Positions 19,149 through 28,136 of a DNA stretch of 64,000 bases are shown in pieces. Position numbers and translations under genes: made by a program. The notes below the pieces were generated by a model. The model ran no database searches and had not been told where the DNA came from. It worked only from the letters and a program-made list of their open reading frames with translations. The DNA comes from Pseudomonadota bacterium (GTDB lineage Bacteria > Pseudomonadota > Gammaproteobacteria > Burkholderiales > Burkholderiaceae_C). Where the stretch lies: contig JAEWIF010000057.1 of assembly GCA_023387335.1 (NCBI GenBank), positions 124,001-188,000 on the forward strand, written 5' to 3'. Numbering within the stretch: the stretch's first letter is position 1; each line of letters starts with the position of its first letter.

Positions 19149-19589
19149 GTGCCCATGTCATCGAATCCCGGCGGCTCGCCGGTCCACTCGCCGCTCGGTC
19201 CGGCCACCCCGCCCAGCGACAAGGAGCTGGTCCTCAAGGTGATCCCGATGCCGGCCGACACCAACGGCAACGGCGACATCTTCGGCGGCTGGGTCATGGC
19301 CCATGTCGACCTGGCCGGCGCCGTGATCCCGGCGCGCTACGTCCAGGGCCGGATGGCCACCGTCGCGGTCAACGAGTTCATCTTCAAGCAGCCCGTGCGG
19401 GTGGGCGACATCCTGTCGTTCTACGCGAACGTCTCGCGCATCGGACGCACCTCGATCTCCGTGAAGGTGGAGGTCTACGCCGAGCGCTTCGGCGCCCAGG
19501 GCCAGTTCGTGAAGGTCACCGAGGCCTCGCTCACCTACGTGGCGATCGACGACGAGGGCAAGCCGCGGCCCATTCCCCCGCACGCCTGA
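19149..19589 (+). CDS. Acyl-CoA thioesterase (YciA-like hotdog)
   Basis: A single-hotdog thioesterase of 146 residues. MPADTNGNGDIFGGWVMAHVD carries the catalytic Asp region, followed by VAVNEFIFKQPVRVGD, both typical of YciA/BACH enzymes that hydrolyse acyl-CoAs. A purine-rich GAGGAG lies 5 bases before the GTG at 19149 and 11 before the ATG at 19155, so either start is possible. It diverges from the ABC exporter and is followed after 22 bases by the AI-2E gene. Confidence 0.85.
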   Translation: MPMSSNPGGSPVHSPLGPATPPSDKELVLKVIPMPADTNGNGDIFGGWVMAHVDLAGAVIPARYVQGRMATVAVNEFIFKQPVRVGDILSFYANVSRIGRTSISVKVEVYAERFGAQGQFVKVTEASLTYVAIDDEGKPRPIPPHA

Positions 19590-19611
19590 GCCCGGTGCTA
19601 CGCTCAGCCGC

Positions 19612-20715
19612 ATGAACGACCCGCAGCAGCCGCACGATCCGCTCCGCTCCCCCGCGCTGGAGCACAAGACGCTGCTGTGGCTGGTGGTCGGCTTCTCCGC
19701 CGCCTTCCTTCTCGTTCTCTGGCCGCTGGCCGGCGCGGTGCTGTGGGCGCTGTTCCTGGCCCTCGTGTTCTGGCCGATGCACCTGCGGGTGCGCCGCCGC
19801 GCCAGCCGCAGGCCCTCCGTGGCGGCGTTCCTCACGCTGATGACCATCGTGGTCATCGTCATCGTGCCGCTGGCGCTCATCAGCGCGTCGGTGATCGAAC
19901 AGGCCTCGGTGGTGTTCCAGAAGATCAAGAGCGGCCAGCTGCAGCCCGGCCAGTCGCTGCAGCACGCCATGGACATGCTGCCGGCCTGGGCCCAGGGCAT
20001 CCTGCAGCGCTTCGGCCTGACCGACCTGCCCGCGGTGCTGCAGCGCATCGGCGAGCTCGTGCAGCGCAGCGGCCAGGCCATCACCAGCAGCCTCGTCGGC
20101 CTCGGCCAGATCACGCTGGACTTCGTGGTCTCCTTCTTCATCATGCTGTACGTGCTGTTCTTCCTGCTGCGCGACGGCAGCGCGCTGGCCGCGCGCATCG
20201 AGCGCTCGGTGCCGCTGCGGCCGGAGCAGACCCGCAAGCTGCTCTCGCAGTTCGTGGCCGTGGTCCGCGCCACGGTCAAGGGCAACGTGGTGGTGGCGCT
20301 CATCCAGGGCGCGCTGGGCGCGCTGGCGTTCTGGTACCTGGAGATCCCGGGTCCGATGCTGTGGGGCGCGCTGATGGCCCTGCTGTCACTGCTGCCCGCT
20401 GTCGGCGCGGCGCTGGTGTGGGGACCGGTGGCGCTGTACCAGCTGTTCACCGGCCACATGCTGGCCGGCGTGGGCCTCACGCTCTGGGGCGTGCTGGTCA
20501 TCGGCCTGGTGGACAACGTGCTGCGGCCCATCCTGGTGGGACGCGACACGCGCATGCCGGACTACCTCGTGCTGGTGGCCACCGTGGGCGGCATCAGCCT
20601 GTTCGGCCTGAACGGCTTCGTCATCGGGCCGGTGATCGCGGCGATGTTCCTGGTCTGCTGGAACCTGCTGACCGAGGTGCGGCAGGAGACGCCGGACTCA
20701 CCCCGTCCCGACTGA
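19612..20715 (+). CDS. AI-2E/PerM family membrane transporter
   Basis: A 367-residue membrane protein with about eight helices in the PerM/UPF0118 arrangement: two N-terminal pairs, a soluble stretch (about 95-150) and a C-terminal set containing NVVVALIQGALGALAFW and VDNVLRPILVG, which are family markers. Members move small molecules or ions; AI-2 export by TqsA is one case. The substrate is not predictable. It overlaps the convergent aroD by 18 bases. Confidence 0.85.
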   Translation: MNDPQQPHDPLRSPALEHKTLLWLVVGFSAAFLLVLWPLAGAVLWALFLALVFWPMHLRVRRRASRRPSVAAFLTLMTIVVIVIVPLALISASVIEQASVVFQKIKSGQLQPGQSLQHAMDMLPAWAQGILQRFGLTDLPAVLQRIGELVQRSGQAITSSLVGLGQITLDFVVSFFIMLYVLFFLLRDGSALAARIERSVPLRPEQTRKLLSQFVAVVRATVKGNVVVALIQGALGALAFWYLEIPGPMLWGALMALLSLLPAVGAALVWGPVALYQLFTGHMLAGVGLTLWGVLVIGLVDNVLRPILVGRDTRMPDYLVLVATVGGISLFGLNGFVIGPVIAAMFLVCWNLLTEVRQETPDSPRPD

Positions 20716-21471
20716 ACCGCGGCGCAGCAGCGCCAGCGCGCGGCGCAGTTCCTCGATGGGCAGCTGGCCGGGCGCCGAGGCCGCCTGCCCCACCGCGAAG
20801 GTCAGCGCCGAACCGAACTCCCCGCCCGCCAGCCGGCTGACCGCGCCCAGAGCGCCCATCGACATGCCCGCGACCGGGATCGACAACTCCGAAGACGCCT
20901 GCAGCGTGGCCTGCAGCAGCGCCAGCACGTCGGCGCTGGAACGGGGCATGACGGCCAGCTTGCCGATGTCGCCGCCCAGCGCCTGGGCCTGGCGATAACG
21001 CGCCAGCAGCTGCTCGGCGGGCGGCGTGGCGCCGAAATCGTGGAACGAGAGCAGCAGCGCGATGCCCTGGGAGCGCGCCGCGTCGCGCACCGCGTCGAGG
21101 TGGGCCCGCTCGGCTTCCATTTCCATGTCCACGATGTCGGCCGCGCCCGCCGCGCAGACGGCGCGGTAGAGTTCGACGACCTGCGGTTCGGACAGCGCGA
21201 TCTTCTGGCCGCCTTCGCGTTCGGAGCGCCGCGTGAAGAGCAGCGGCGCGCCAGCCGTGCTGCGGATCTCGGCCGCCAGGGCCGCGACCTCGTCGGCGCG
21301 CGCCAGTCCTTCGAAGAAGTCCACGCGCCACTCGACCAGGTCGGGCGCGAAGCGTCCCGCCGCGGCGGCCTCGAGGCGCAGCGCGTCGGCGGTGCGCGCC
21401 ACCAGAGGGATGCACAGCGCCGGCAGCCGCCCTTCGGCGAGCGGCTTGCCTTTCAGGGTGATCGGTTTCAT
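20698..21471 (-). CDS. aroD: 3-dehydroquinate dehydratase, type I
   Basis: AroD dehydrates 3-dehydroquinate to 3-dehydroshikimate by a Schiff-base mechanism. The 257-residue protein has the catalytic pair His144 (LSFHDF) and Lys171 (IGKLAVMP), and the early LVEWRVDFFEG substrate motif. Type I is often used in shikimate synthesis, and also in quinate use; no quinate genes are nearby. ATG start at 21471, 7 bases after the thioesterase stop on the same strand. Confidence 0.92.
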   Translation of the reverse strand: MKPITLKGKPLAEGRLPALCIPLVARTADALRLEAAAAGRFAPDLVEWRVDFFEGLARADEVAALAAEIRSTAGAPLLFTRRSEREGGQKIALSEPQVVELYRAVCAAGAADIVDMEMEAERAHLDAVRDAARSQGIALLLSFHDFGATPPAEQLLARYRQAQALGGDIGKLAVMPRSSADVLALLQATLQASSELSIPVAGMSMGALGAVSRLAGGEFGSALTFAVGQAASAPGQLPIEELRRALALLRRGSVGTG

Positions 21472-21478
21472 GGGAGGG

Positions 21479-21964
21479 TCAGGAGACGATGTAGGCGGCG
21501 GCGCCGGTGCTGAGCAGCTTGCCTTGCGCGTCGCGGAATTCCATGCGGGTGGAGGCCACCCGCGAGCCGAGCCGCAGCACCTCGGCGCGCAGATCGAAAT
21601 GGTCGCCGACCGCCGGACGCAGGAAGTCGATGCGCATGTCGATCGTGCCCAGCTTGCCGAAGCGGTGCAACCGCGCGAGCGGCGGCTCGTCCATGTGGCG
21701 CGCGCCGATCGCGGCCATGCAGGCCAGGCCGCCCATCGCGTCCAGGCCGGCCGCCACGGCGCCGCCGTGCACGCGGTTGTGGATGAAGTGGCCGACCAGT
21801 TCCTTCTTCATCGCGATGCGGCCTTCGACGAGTTGCGGGTCCAGCCGGGTGATCTTCAGGCCCAGCACGCGGTTGAAGGCGATCCTCTCCTCGAAGACGG
21901 CCTTCAGGCCCTCGACGAACTCGTCCTCGAAACCGGCGAATCCGGGTGTTGCGGTGCGCGTCAT
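21479..21964 (-). CDS. PaaI/YiiD-type hotdog thioesterase
   Basis: This hotdog-fold protein of 161 residues carries the segment HNRVHGGAVAAGLDAMGG, where the HGG turn and the following Asp mark PaaI-like thioesterases. It probably hydrolyses an acyl-CoA of unknown chain. I chose the ATG at 21964 (MTRTATPGF); in-frame ATGs at 21973 and 22018 are possible but add non-conserved residues. It is directly upstream of aroD. Confidence 0.75.
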   Translation of the reverse strand: MTRTATPGFAGFEDEFVEGLKAVFEERIAFNRVLGLKITRLDPQLVEGRIAMKKELVGHFIHNRVHGGAVAAGLDAMGGLACMAAIGARHMDEPPLARLHRFGKLGTIDMRIDFLRPAVGDHFDLRAEVLRLGSRVASTRMEFRDAQGKLLSTGAAAYIVS

Positions 21965-22079
21965 GGCCGCCATTGTCCCGCACGCACTCGACCGTGGAAG
22001 CCGTCCGACGCGGCCCACTGCGTTGCCGCGCCATACTGGACGCAGCGGCCCGGCAGGCTCGCCGGCGGAAAGGAAGACC

Positions 22080-22349
22080 GTGAAGAAGAACTACAGCCAG
22101 ATGCTCAACGAGATCGAGCAGCTCAAGAAGCGGGCCGAGGAGGTGCGCCGCAAGGAGGTCGAGCTCGTGATCGCGCGGATCAAGGACCTGATCACGTTCT
22201 ACGGGCTGACCGAGGAAGACCTGGGCTTCCGCAAGAAGGTCGTCGAGAAGGCCGCGACCCCGCCGCCGCCACCACCCGCCGCGGCGAAGAAGAAGCGCAA
22301 GTCGCGCTACACGGAACGGCCGCTGGCGGGGCCGCCGGTGAAGCGCTGA
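22080..22349 (+). CDS. Short H-NS-like protein without the DNA-binding core
   Basis: This 89-residue protein starts with GTG. Residues 1-60 match the oligomerisation part of beta-proteobacterial H-NS-type proteins: NYSQMLNEIEQLKKRAEE, a basic coiled coil, then VIARIKDLITFYGLTEEDLGF. After that come six prolines, a Lys/Arg patch (KKKRKSRY) and the stop. The usual C-terminal DNA-binding motif (TWSGRGRxPxW-like) is absent, and the other two frames do not restore it. It could act as a partner that modifies full-length H-NS, or bind DNA through the basic tail alone. Confidence 0.7.
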   Translation: MKKNYSQMLNEIEQLKKRAEEVRRKEVELVIARIKDLITFYGLTEEDLGFRKKVVEKAATPPPPPPAAAKKKRKSRYTERPLAGPPVKR

Positions 22350-22352
22350 AGG

Positions 22353-23624
22353 CTATTTCGCGGCACCCGCCGCCCGCGCCATCAGCAGCACCTTCTCGCG
22401 CGCATTCCCCGCCAGCTCCGCCGCGCGCAGGAAGGCCTCACGCGCCTCGTCTCGCCGCCCCAGCTTCTCCAGCAGGTCGCCCTGAACGCTGGGCAGCCAG
22501 TGGTACTGGCGCAGCGACTTGTCCTGCAGCAGGCGTTCGACGATGGCCAGGCCTTGCGCCGGCCCGTGGGCCATGCCGACTGCCACCGCGCGATTGAGCT
22601 CCACCACCGGCGAAGGCGCGACCTGCGCCAGCTCGCCGTAAAGCGATGCGATCCTTTTCCAGTCCGTTGCCTCCGCCGTCGCCGCGCGTGCATGGCACGC
22701 CGCGATGGCGGCCTGCAGCGTGTAGGGCCCGCGCCGCGTCGACAGCGCCTCCGCCCGCGCCAGCGCCGCCAGGCCGCGGCGGATCAGGAGGTGGTCCCAG
22801 CGCGAACGGTCCTGGTCGGCCAGCAGGATCGGCCGGCCCTGCGCGTCGGTGCGCGACTTCATGCGCGAGGCCTGCAGTTCCATCAGCGCGGCCAGGCCGT
22901 GCGCTTCCGGCTCGCCCGGCGCCAGTTCGGCCAGCATGCGACCTAGGCGCAGGGCCTCGTCGGCGAGCGCGGGACGCATCCAGTCCTCGCCGGCGGTGGC
23001 GGTATAGCCCTCGTTGAACACGAGGTAGACCACCTCCAGCACCGAGGCCAGCCGCTCGTCCAGCTCCTCACCCCGCGGCGCCTCGAACGGCACGTGCGCA
23101 TCGCGCAGCTTCTGCTTGGCGCGCACGATGCGCTGCGCCACCGTGGCCTCGGGCACCAGGAACGCGCGCGCGATCTCGTGGGTGCTCAGGCCGCCCAGCA
23201 GCTTGAGCGTGAGCGCCACCCGGGCCTCGGTCGGCAGCACCGGATGGCAGGCGGTGAACATCAGCCGCAGCAGGTCGTCGCCGATCTCGTCCTGCCGCGC
23301 CTCGTCCAGCGCATCGGTGAAGTCCGGCACGATCAGGGCCTCCTGCGCTTCCAGGTCGCGTCCCAGCTCCTCGTGCTTGCGCTCGCGCATCTGCAGGTGG
23401 CGCAGGTGGTCCAGCGCCCGGTTCTTGGCCGCGGCCATGAGCCAGGCGCCGGGCCTGTCGGGCAGGCCGTCGATCGGCCAGCGCTCCAGCGCCGAGACGA
23501 GCGCTTCCTGCGCCAGCTCCTCGGCGATGGCCACGTCGCGCACCATGCGCGCGACCACGGCCACCACCTTGGCCGACTCGATGCGCCAGACGGCGGCGAT
23601 GGCCTGGTGGACCGCGGAATGCAT
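22353..23624 (-). CDS. ECF42-type sigma factor with C-terminal TPR-like domain
   Basis: A protein of 423 residues with sigma-70 region 2 (about 12-80; DVAIAEELAQEALVSAL and the LMAAAKNRALDHLR helix), region 4 (about 115-175; GLSTHEIARAFLVPEATVAQR) and a long C-terminal helical domain (180-420) in place of an anti-sigma partner. This layout is the ECF42 group, in which the C-terminal domain is needed for activity and the neighbours encode DGPF proteins, as they do here. It is the last gene of the cluster. Confidence 0.88.
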   Translation of the reverse strand: MHSAVHQAIAAVWRIESAKVVAVVARMVRDVAIAEELAQEALVSALERWPIDGLPDRPGAWLMAAAKNRALDHLRHLQMRERKHEELGRDLEAQEALIVPDFTDALDEARQDEIGDDLLRLMFTACHPVLPTEARVALTLKLLGGLSTHEIARAFLVPEATVAQRIVRAKQKLRDAHVPFEAPRGEELDERLASVLEVVYLVFNEGYTATAGEDWMRPALADEALRLGRMLAELAPGEPEAHGLAALMELQASRMKSRTDAQGRPILLADQDRSRWDHLLIRRGLAALARAEALSTRRGPYTLQAAIAACHARAATAEATDWKRIASLYGELAQVAPSPVVELNRAVAVGMAHGPAQGLAIVERLLQDKSLRQYHWLPSVQGDLLEKLGRRDEAREAFLRAAELAGNAREKVLLMARAAGAAK

Positions 23625-23640
23625 CTTCCTCGGCTGCCGC

Positions 23641-24051
23641 TCAGGCCTGCGGCGGGGTGGCCGCGGGATCCATCCACACCAGCTCCCACACGTGGCCGTC
23701 CAGGTCCTCGAAACCGTGCGCGTACATGAAGCCGTGGTCCTGCGGCGCGTTGGGCGCGGTACCGCCGGCGGCCAGCGCCTTCTTCACCAGCTGGTCGACT
23801 TCGTCGCGGCTCTCGCACGACAGGCACACCAGCACCTCGGTGCTCTTGCGCGCGTCGGCGATCGGCTTCCTGGTGAAGGTCTGGAAGAAGGGCTCCACCA
23901 GCAGCATCACGAAGATGTCCTCGGAGACCACCATGCAGGCGCCCTGCTCGTTGGTGAACTGCGGATTGAAGGAAAAGCCGAGCGACTTGAAGAACGCCTG
24001 GGAGCGCTCCATGTCGCGTATGGGCAGGTTGACGAAGATCTTGCGGGCCAT
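23641..24051 (-). CDS. VOC-superfamily (glyoxalase-like) protein
   Basis: A protein of 136 residues with one pair of VOC (glyoxalase/bleomycin-resistance) beta-alpha-beta modules: it opens with KIFVNLPIRDMERSQAFFKSLGF and ends with GFEDLDGHVWELVWMD. The Glu in the last motif is the usual metal ligand position. The reaction is unknown. It belongs to the row of DGPF/VOC/AHSA1 genes controlled, by inference, by the ECF42 factor. Confidence 0.85.
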   Translation of the reverse strand: MARKIFVNLPIRDMERSQAFFKSLGFSFNPQFTNEQGACMVVSEDIFVMLLVEPFFQTFTRKPIADARKSTEVLVCLSCESRDEVDQLVKKALAAGGTAPNAPQDHGFMYAHGFEDLDGHVWELVWMDPAATPPQA

Positions 24052-24069
24052 GTTGTTCTCCTTGTTCGA

Positions 24070-24492
24070 TCAGTCCAGCGTGCCGAGCTTCTGGAAGCGC
24101 TCGGCGCCGTGCACACCCAATTGCTCGAAGTGTTCCATCTCGTAGAGTGGCCGCACCTCGATCTCGGCGGTGCGGCCCGCGCCCATCGGGTTCGGGAAGC
24201 GGCGCGCCCATTCCAGCGCCTCCTCGCGGCTGCGCACCTGGATCAGGGTGTAGCCGGCGACCAGCTCCTTGCTCTCCGCGTAGGGCCCGTCGACCACCCG
24301 CTGGCGGCCCCCGTCCCAGCGGATGCGGAAGCCCTCGCTGGAAGGCCGCAGGCCGTTGGCGTCGAGCAGCGCGCCGGCCTTGGCCAGCTCCTCGTGGTAG
24401 GCGGCCATGTCGGCCATCAGCCGGTCGGCATCGGGCGGGAAGCGGCCGGCTTCGGTGTCCGCGTTGGCGCGGACCATGATGATGAAGCGCAT
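24070..24492 (-). CDS. YciI-like DGPF-family protein
   Basis: This 140-residue YCII-related protein starts MRFIIMVRANADTEAG and carries the DGPF-type motif as DGPYAESKELVAGYTLI. The function of these small ferredoxin-like-fold proteins is unknown; they are the standard neighbours of ECF42 sigma factors. The ATG at 24492 was chosen because the longer upstream frame only shadows the adjacent VOC gene. Confidence 0.85.
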   Translation of the reverse strand: MRFIIMVRANADTEAGRFPPDADRLMADMAAYHEELAKAGALLDANGLRPSSEGFRIRWDGGRQRVVDGPYAESKELVAGYTLIQVRSREEALEWARRFPNPMGAGRTAEIEVRPLYEMEHFEQLGVHGAERFQKLGTLD

Positions 24493-24508
24493 GGTTCCTC
24501 TCCTCGCT

Positions 24509-24904
24509 TCACCGGCCCATGGGCAGCGGCTGCAGCATGCTGGAGCGGTTGCCCTCGGTGTCCAGGAAGGCCACGTAGGCGCCCACGCCGGGGATGTCCA
24601 TCGGCTCACCGAGCACCTGGCCGCCCGCCTCGGTGACGCGGCGCATGGATTCGCGGATGTCGGGAACGGCGATCACGATGCCGGGCAGCTGCGCCGGCAT
24701 CTTCGGGTCGCGCACGAAAAAGCCGCCGTTGATCGCGCCGCGGACGCCTTCGGGCCGCGTGTCCTGCTCGGCGGTGGTGGCGAGCATGTAGCTGCCCATC
24801 TCGGGCCCGAGTTTCTGGATCTTCCAGCCGAAGGCCTGCTCGAAGAAACGCGCGACGCGGTCGCGGTCGTCGCAGGGGAGCTCGAAGTGGACGACGGGAT
24901 TCAT
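24509..24904 (-). CDS. VOC-superfamily protein
   Basis: A second glyoxalase-like protein, 131 residues, beginning MNPVVHFELPCDDRDRVARF and ending with the AFLDTEGNRSSMLQPL motif. The sequence AINGGFFVRD in the middle is common in the CGA/VOC subgroup. Its start overlaps the stop of the AHSA1 gene as ATGA, so the two are translationally coupled. Function unknown. Confidence 0.83.
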   Translation of the reverse strand: MNPVVHFELPCDDRDRVARFFEQAFGWKIQKLGPEMGSYMLATTAEQDTRPEGVRGAINGGFFVRDPKMPAQLPGIVIAVPDIRESMRRVTEAGGQVLGEPMDIPGVGAYVAFLDTEGNRSSMLQPLPMGR

Positions 24905-25350
24905 GACGGTCTCCTTTCGCAGAGTTCCTTGAGCTTGCCGAGCGCCTTGGGGAAGGTCTCGTTCATGAACTGCTCGTAGTCGGGGAGCACGTCCACGTCG
25001 ACCTGCAGCTGCGTGCCGCCATTCGCCTCGGCGAAGCTGTAGTTCTCGAAGGCGGGCGTCCAGGCGCGCACCTGCTCGCTGGTGGTGTCCTCCACGCCGC
25101 CCGCGATCATGCCCAGGTGGCGGATGGACACGAACTCGGGCCGGCGGCTCTCGGCGATCTGCGAGACCATGCCCTCGCCACTGGGCGTGAGGAAGCGGAT
25201 GCGATCGCCCTGCTTCCAGCCGCCCTCGTAGGTCGAGCCCTCGCAGAAAGCGGAGGTCCACTGCTCGTAGGTGGCGCGGTCGAGCATGACGGACCAGACG
25301 GTGTCGCGCGGTGCCTGGATCCAGATCGGGAAGTTCAGCGTCTTCTTCAT
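24901..25350 (-). CDS. SRPBCC/AHSA1-domain protein
   Basis: This 149-residue START-like (AHSA1) protein begins MKKTLNFPIWIQAPRDTVWSV, the classic opening strand-helix, with GGWKQGDRIRFL and a C-terminal amphipathic helix (ETFPKALGKLKEL). Such proteins form a hydrophobic ligand-binding cavity. The ATG at 25350 is favoured over an in-frame ATG at 25386 because the fold starts there and GGAGAAA precedes it. It is part of the ECF42 cluster. Confidence 0.83.
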   Translation of the reverse strand: MKKTLNFPIWIQAPRDTVWSVMLDRATYEQWTSAFCEGSTYEGGWKQGDRIRFLTPSGEGMVSQIAESRRPEFVSIRHLGMIAGGVEDTTSEQVRAWTPAFENYSFAEANGGTQLQVDVDVLPDYEQFMNETFPKALGKLKELCERRPS

Positions 25351-25372
25351 CGCGTTTCTCCTTCTTCCGGGG

Positions 25373-25840
<468 letters not shown>

Positions 25841-25948
25841 GAGGCTGTCCTTTCTGCTCGGGCGCCCGCGCGCCCTTCACCACCACGACGAAGCAGCAGG
25901 CCGGAAATCGACAACCGGCCCTTTCGGGCAAACCCCGATCGGATCTCT

Positions 25949-26305
25949 TCAGGTGTAGCAGGGGCCGAGCTTGCGCACCTCGACCGTGGCCCATTCCGCG
26001 GCCGGGCATTCCCGGGCCAGGGCCAGCGCCTGCTCGCGCGTGTCGCAGCTGAGCAGGAAGAAGCCGCCCACCATCTCCTTGGCCTCGGCGAAGGGGCCGT
26101 CCATCAGGCTGGGCTTGCCCGCGCGCACCTGCACGCGGGCCGATTCCTCATCGGGCGAGCTGAGCGATTCCATGGCCTTGAGCAGGCCGCGCTCCTTGAG
26201 CCCGTTGCCCCAGCGCACCATGCGGTCGAACACCTCGCGCCCTTCGGCGTCGGTCCGGGTCGCCCGCTGGGCGGGCTCTTCCATGATGAGCAGCATGTAG
26301 GCCAT
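25949..26305 (-). CDS. YciI-like DGPF-family protein
   Basis: This second DGPF protein of the cluster has 118 residues and starts MAYMLLIMEEPAQRATRT. It has the exact motif DGPFAEAKEMVGGFFLL that names the family. Judging by position it is the first gene of the ECF42 cluster on this strand, so the cluster promoter should lie in the 41 bases before it or further up. Function unknown. Confidence 0.85.
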   Translation of the reverse strand: MAYMLLIMEEPAQRATRTDAEGREVFDRMVRWGNGLKERGLLKAMESLSSPDEESARVQVRAGKPSLMDGPFAEAKEMVGGFFLLSCDTREQALALARECPAAEWATVEVRKLGPCYT

Positions 26306-26346
26306 GGCGGCGCATCCTAGCGCAGGCGCATGACCCTGTCGCCGGC

Positions 26347-27237
26347 TCAGGCCCGCTGCTGCCGCGTGAGCATGCGGCCCAGCAGGCCGATCGCGGCGAT
26401 CACGTACGCGAGCCCCGAGGGCACCCACATCACCAGGCCGCCGAGCTGCTGGTCGTCCAGCGGGTCCATGCCGAGCGCGGTGGTGGTTTCGAGGTACGGC
26501 GGGTACCAGGGGGTGAGCGCCAGGCTGAGCAGAGCACCCAGCGCGCCGGTGTGCAGCATGGTGGTGAAGAGCGCGGCGACCGCCACGCCCGTGCCGCGGC
26601 CGACGCGCGGATCGTGGCCGAGCGCGGTCCACCAGAAGAAGAGCGCGCTGGCCAGGAAGCTGGAGTGCTGCAGGACGTGGATCCCCTCGTGCCGCAGCGC
26701 GGCGGAGAACAGCACCGGCACGTGCCACACCCACAGGATGCTGGCGTGCAGGCACCAGGCCACCACCGGGTCGGTGAGCGCGGACCAGCTGGAGGCCAGC
26801 CAGCGTGCCTGCACCGCCCGTCCGATGCGCCGGCGGTTGGAAGCACCGAAGGCCCAGGTCCATGCCGCCAGCGGCCGGCCCATCACCAGCAACGGCGCGG
26901 CCACCACCATCAGCAGCTCGTGCTGCAGCATGTGCGCCGAGAACAGCCGCCCGCCCAGCGTGTCCAGCGGCGAGGCCAAGGCCACCACCAGAGCCAACCA
27001 GCCGCCGGCGAAAGCAATGACGGGCGCCGCGCCGATGCCGCGGCCCCATCCGGCCGTGGCCCACAGCCGCCACACGCCGCGCGCGTACAGCAGGGCGGAC
27101 ACCAGCAGCAGGCCCACCACCCAGGGCACCACGCTCCAGTGCCACAGCGAGGCGGCCGTCGGCAAGCCCTCGGGCGTGTGCGCCCAGGCCGGCAGCGGCA
27201 GCAGCGCCGCGATCAGGAACAGGGCGACAGCACCCAT
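26347..27237 (-). CDS. ctaG: CtaG (caa3-type) oxidase assembly protein
   Basis: This Caa3_CtaG-family protein of 296 residues has seven predicted membrane helices and an N-terminal signal-like segment ending PAWAHTP. Conserved histidines occur in AHMLQHELLMVVAAPLL and RHEGIHVLQHSSF. The family helps insert copper into, or assemble, the caa3 oxidase. Its start overlaps the small membrane-protein gene by 25 bases. It is the last gene of the respiratory run that begins with the PQQ dehydrogenase. Confidence 0.85.
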   Translation of the reverse strand: MGAVALFLIAALLPLPAWAHTPEGLPTAASLWHWSVVPWVVGLLLVSALLYARGVWRLWATAGWGRGIGAAPVIAFAGGWLALVVALASPLDTLGGRLFSAHMLQHELLMVVAAPLLVMGRPLAAWTWAFGASNRRRIGRAVQARWLASSWSALTDPVVAWCLHASILWVWHVPVLFSAALRHEGIHVLQHSSFLASALFFWWTALGHDPRVGRGTGVAVAALFTTMLHTGALGALLSLALTPWYPPYLETTTALGMDPLDDQQLGGLVMWVPSGLAYVIAAIGLLGRMLTRQQRA

Positions 27238-27527
27238 GCGGCGACCCACATCATGAGAATGACGAGCGCGGACAGCGAAGCGACCGCCGTGGCGCAGGCG
27301 CCCAGGAAGCGCCGTGTCGCCACCGGCCCGCCCTCGGCGCCGTGCACCCCCGCGCCGCGCGCGCTGGCCAGCGCCAGCAGCACGGTGACCGCGAGGAAAA
27401 CGGCGGCGACGGCATGCAGGCCCACCCGCGTCTGGTCCGAACACGCGGGCGCGACCAGCGCCAGCATCAGGCTCTGGCAGCCCAGCGCCAGGCTGGGCGC
27501 GAGGATGAGGCCGAGGAAGATGCGCAT
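27213..27527 (-). CDS. Small hydrophobic protein in the oxidase operon
   Basis: A protein of 104 residues with three hydrophobic helices (about 1-25, 38-55 and 75-100), which I do not recognise as a named family. It stands where some oxidase operons carry subunit IV or a small assembly factor. AGGAG six bases before its ATG overlaps the ctaE stop region, so it is well set up for translation. It may be an accessory subunit of the caa3 oxidase; this is inferred from position only. Confidence 0.65.
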   Translation of the reverse strand: MRIFLGLILAPSLALGCQSLMLALVAPACSDQTRVGLHAVAAVFLAVTVLLALASARGAGVHGAEGGPVATRRFLGACATAVASLSALVILMMWVAAWVLSPCS

Positions 27528-27536
27528 CGCCTTCTC

Positions 27537-28136
27537 CTAGAGCCCCCTCGCGCCCCAGTAGATCACCAGGTAGATCGGGATCCAGGTCCACACCACGAAG
27601 TACCAGTAGAACGAGTTCTCGCTCACGTCCACGAAGCGCGAGGCGTCCAGCGGGCCGGTGAAGAACAGCAGCTCCAGCACGACCGAGTCGTAGAAGTCGG
27701 TCGCCAGGTGGGTGGTGTGCAGGCCCAGCAGCAGCCACACCACCGACCCGTAGGCATTGCTGTCCCAGCGCACGTTGAGGCCGGCGAACTCGAAGGCGCG
27801 CACCACCAGGAACGCGAGGCCGAACAGCAGGCTGATGCCCAGCCACACGCGCACCCCGCGCAGGTCCTGGTGTTCGCCCGCTTTCTTCGCGAAGTGGTTG
27901 GGCACCAGGCTGACGAGCAGGATCAGGGTGTTCAGCGTGCCCCACAGCAGCTCGGGCGGCAGCGCGGTCATCGGCCAGGTGACCGAGCGTCCTCGCAGGT
28001 AGAAGTAGGTGACCACCGCAAGCACGAACACCGTGCCCTCGATGGCCATGACGCCCAGCGTGCCCCACCACATGATGCTGTGGTGCGAGTAGCGGTAGCT
28101 GGGCAGCTGCGAGGCGTCCAGGGTTGTCGCCATCAT
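27537..28136 (-). CDS. ctaE: Cytochrome c oxidase subunit III
   Basis: This 199-residue subunit III has five membrane helices, the short form found in caa3-type enzymes. Typical sequences are EGTVFVLAVVTYFYLRG, the GLHTTHLATDF motif and the final ENSFYWYFVVWTWIPIYLVIYW. It stabilises the proton path and active site of subunit I. Two adjacent ATGs are possible; the first overlaps the ctaD stop as ATGA. Confidence 0.9.
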   Translation of the reverse strand: MMATTLDASQLPSYRYSHHSIMWWGTLGVMAIEGTVFVLAVVTYFYLRGRSVTWPMTALPPELLWGTLNTLILLVSLVPNHFAKKAGEHQDLRGVRVWLGISLLFGLAFLVVRAFEFAGLNVRWDSNAYGSVVWLLLGLHTTHLATDFYDSVVLELLFFTGPLDASRFVDVSENSFYWYFVVWTWIPIYLVIYWGARGL

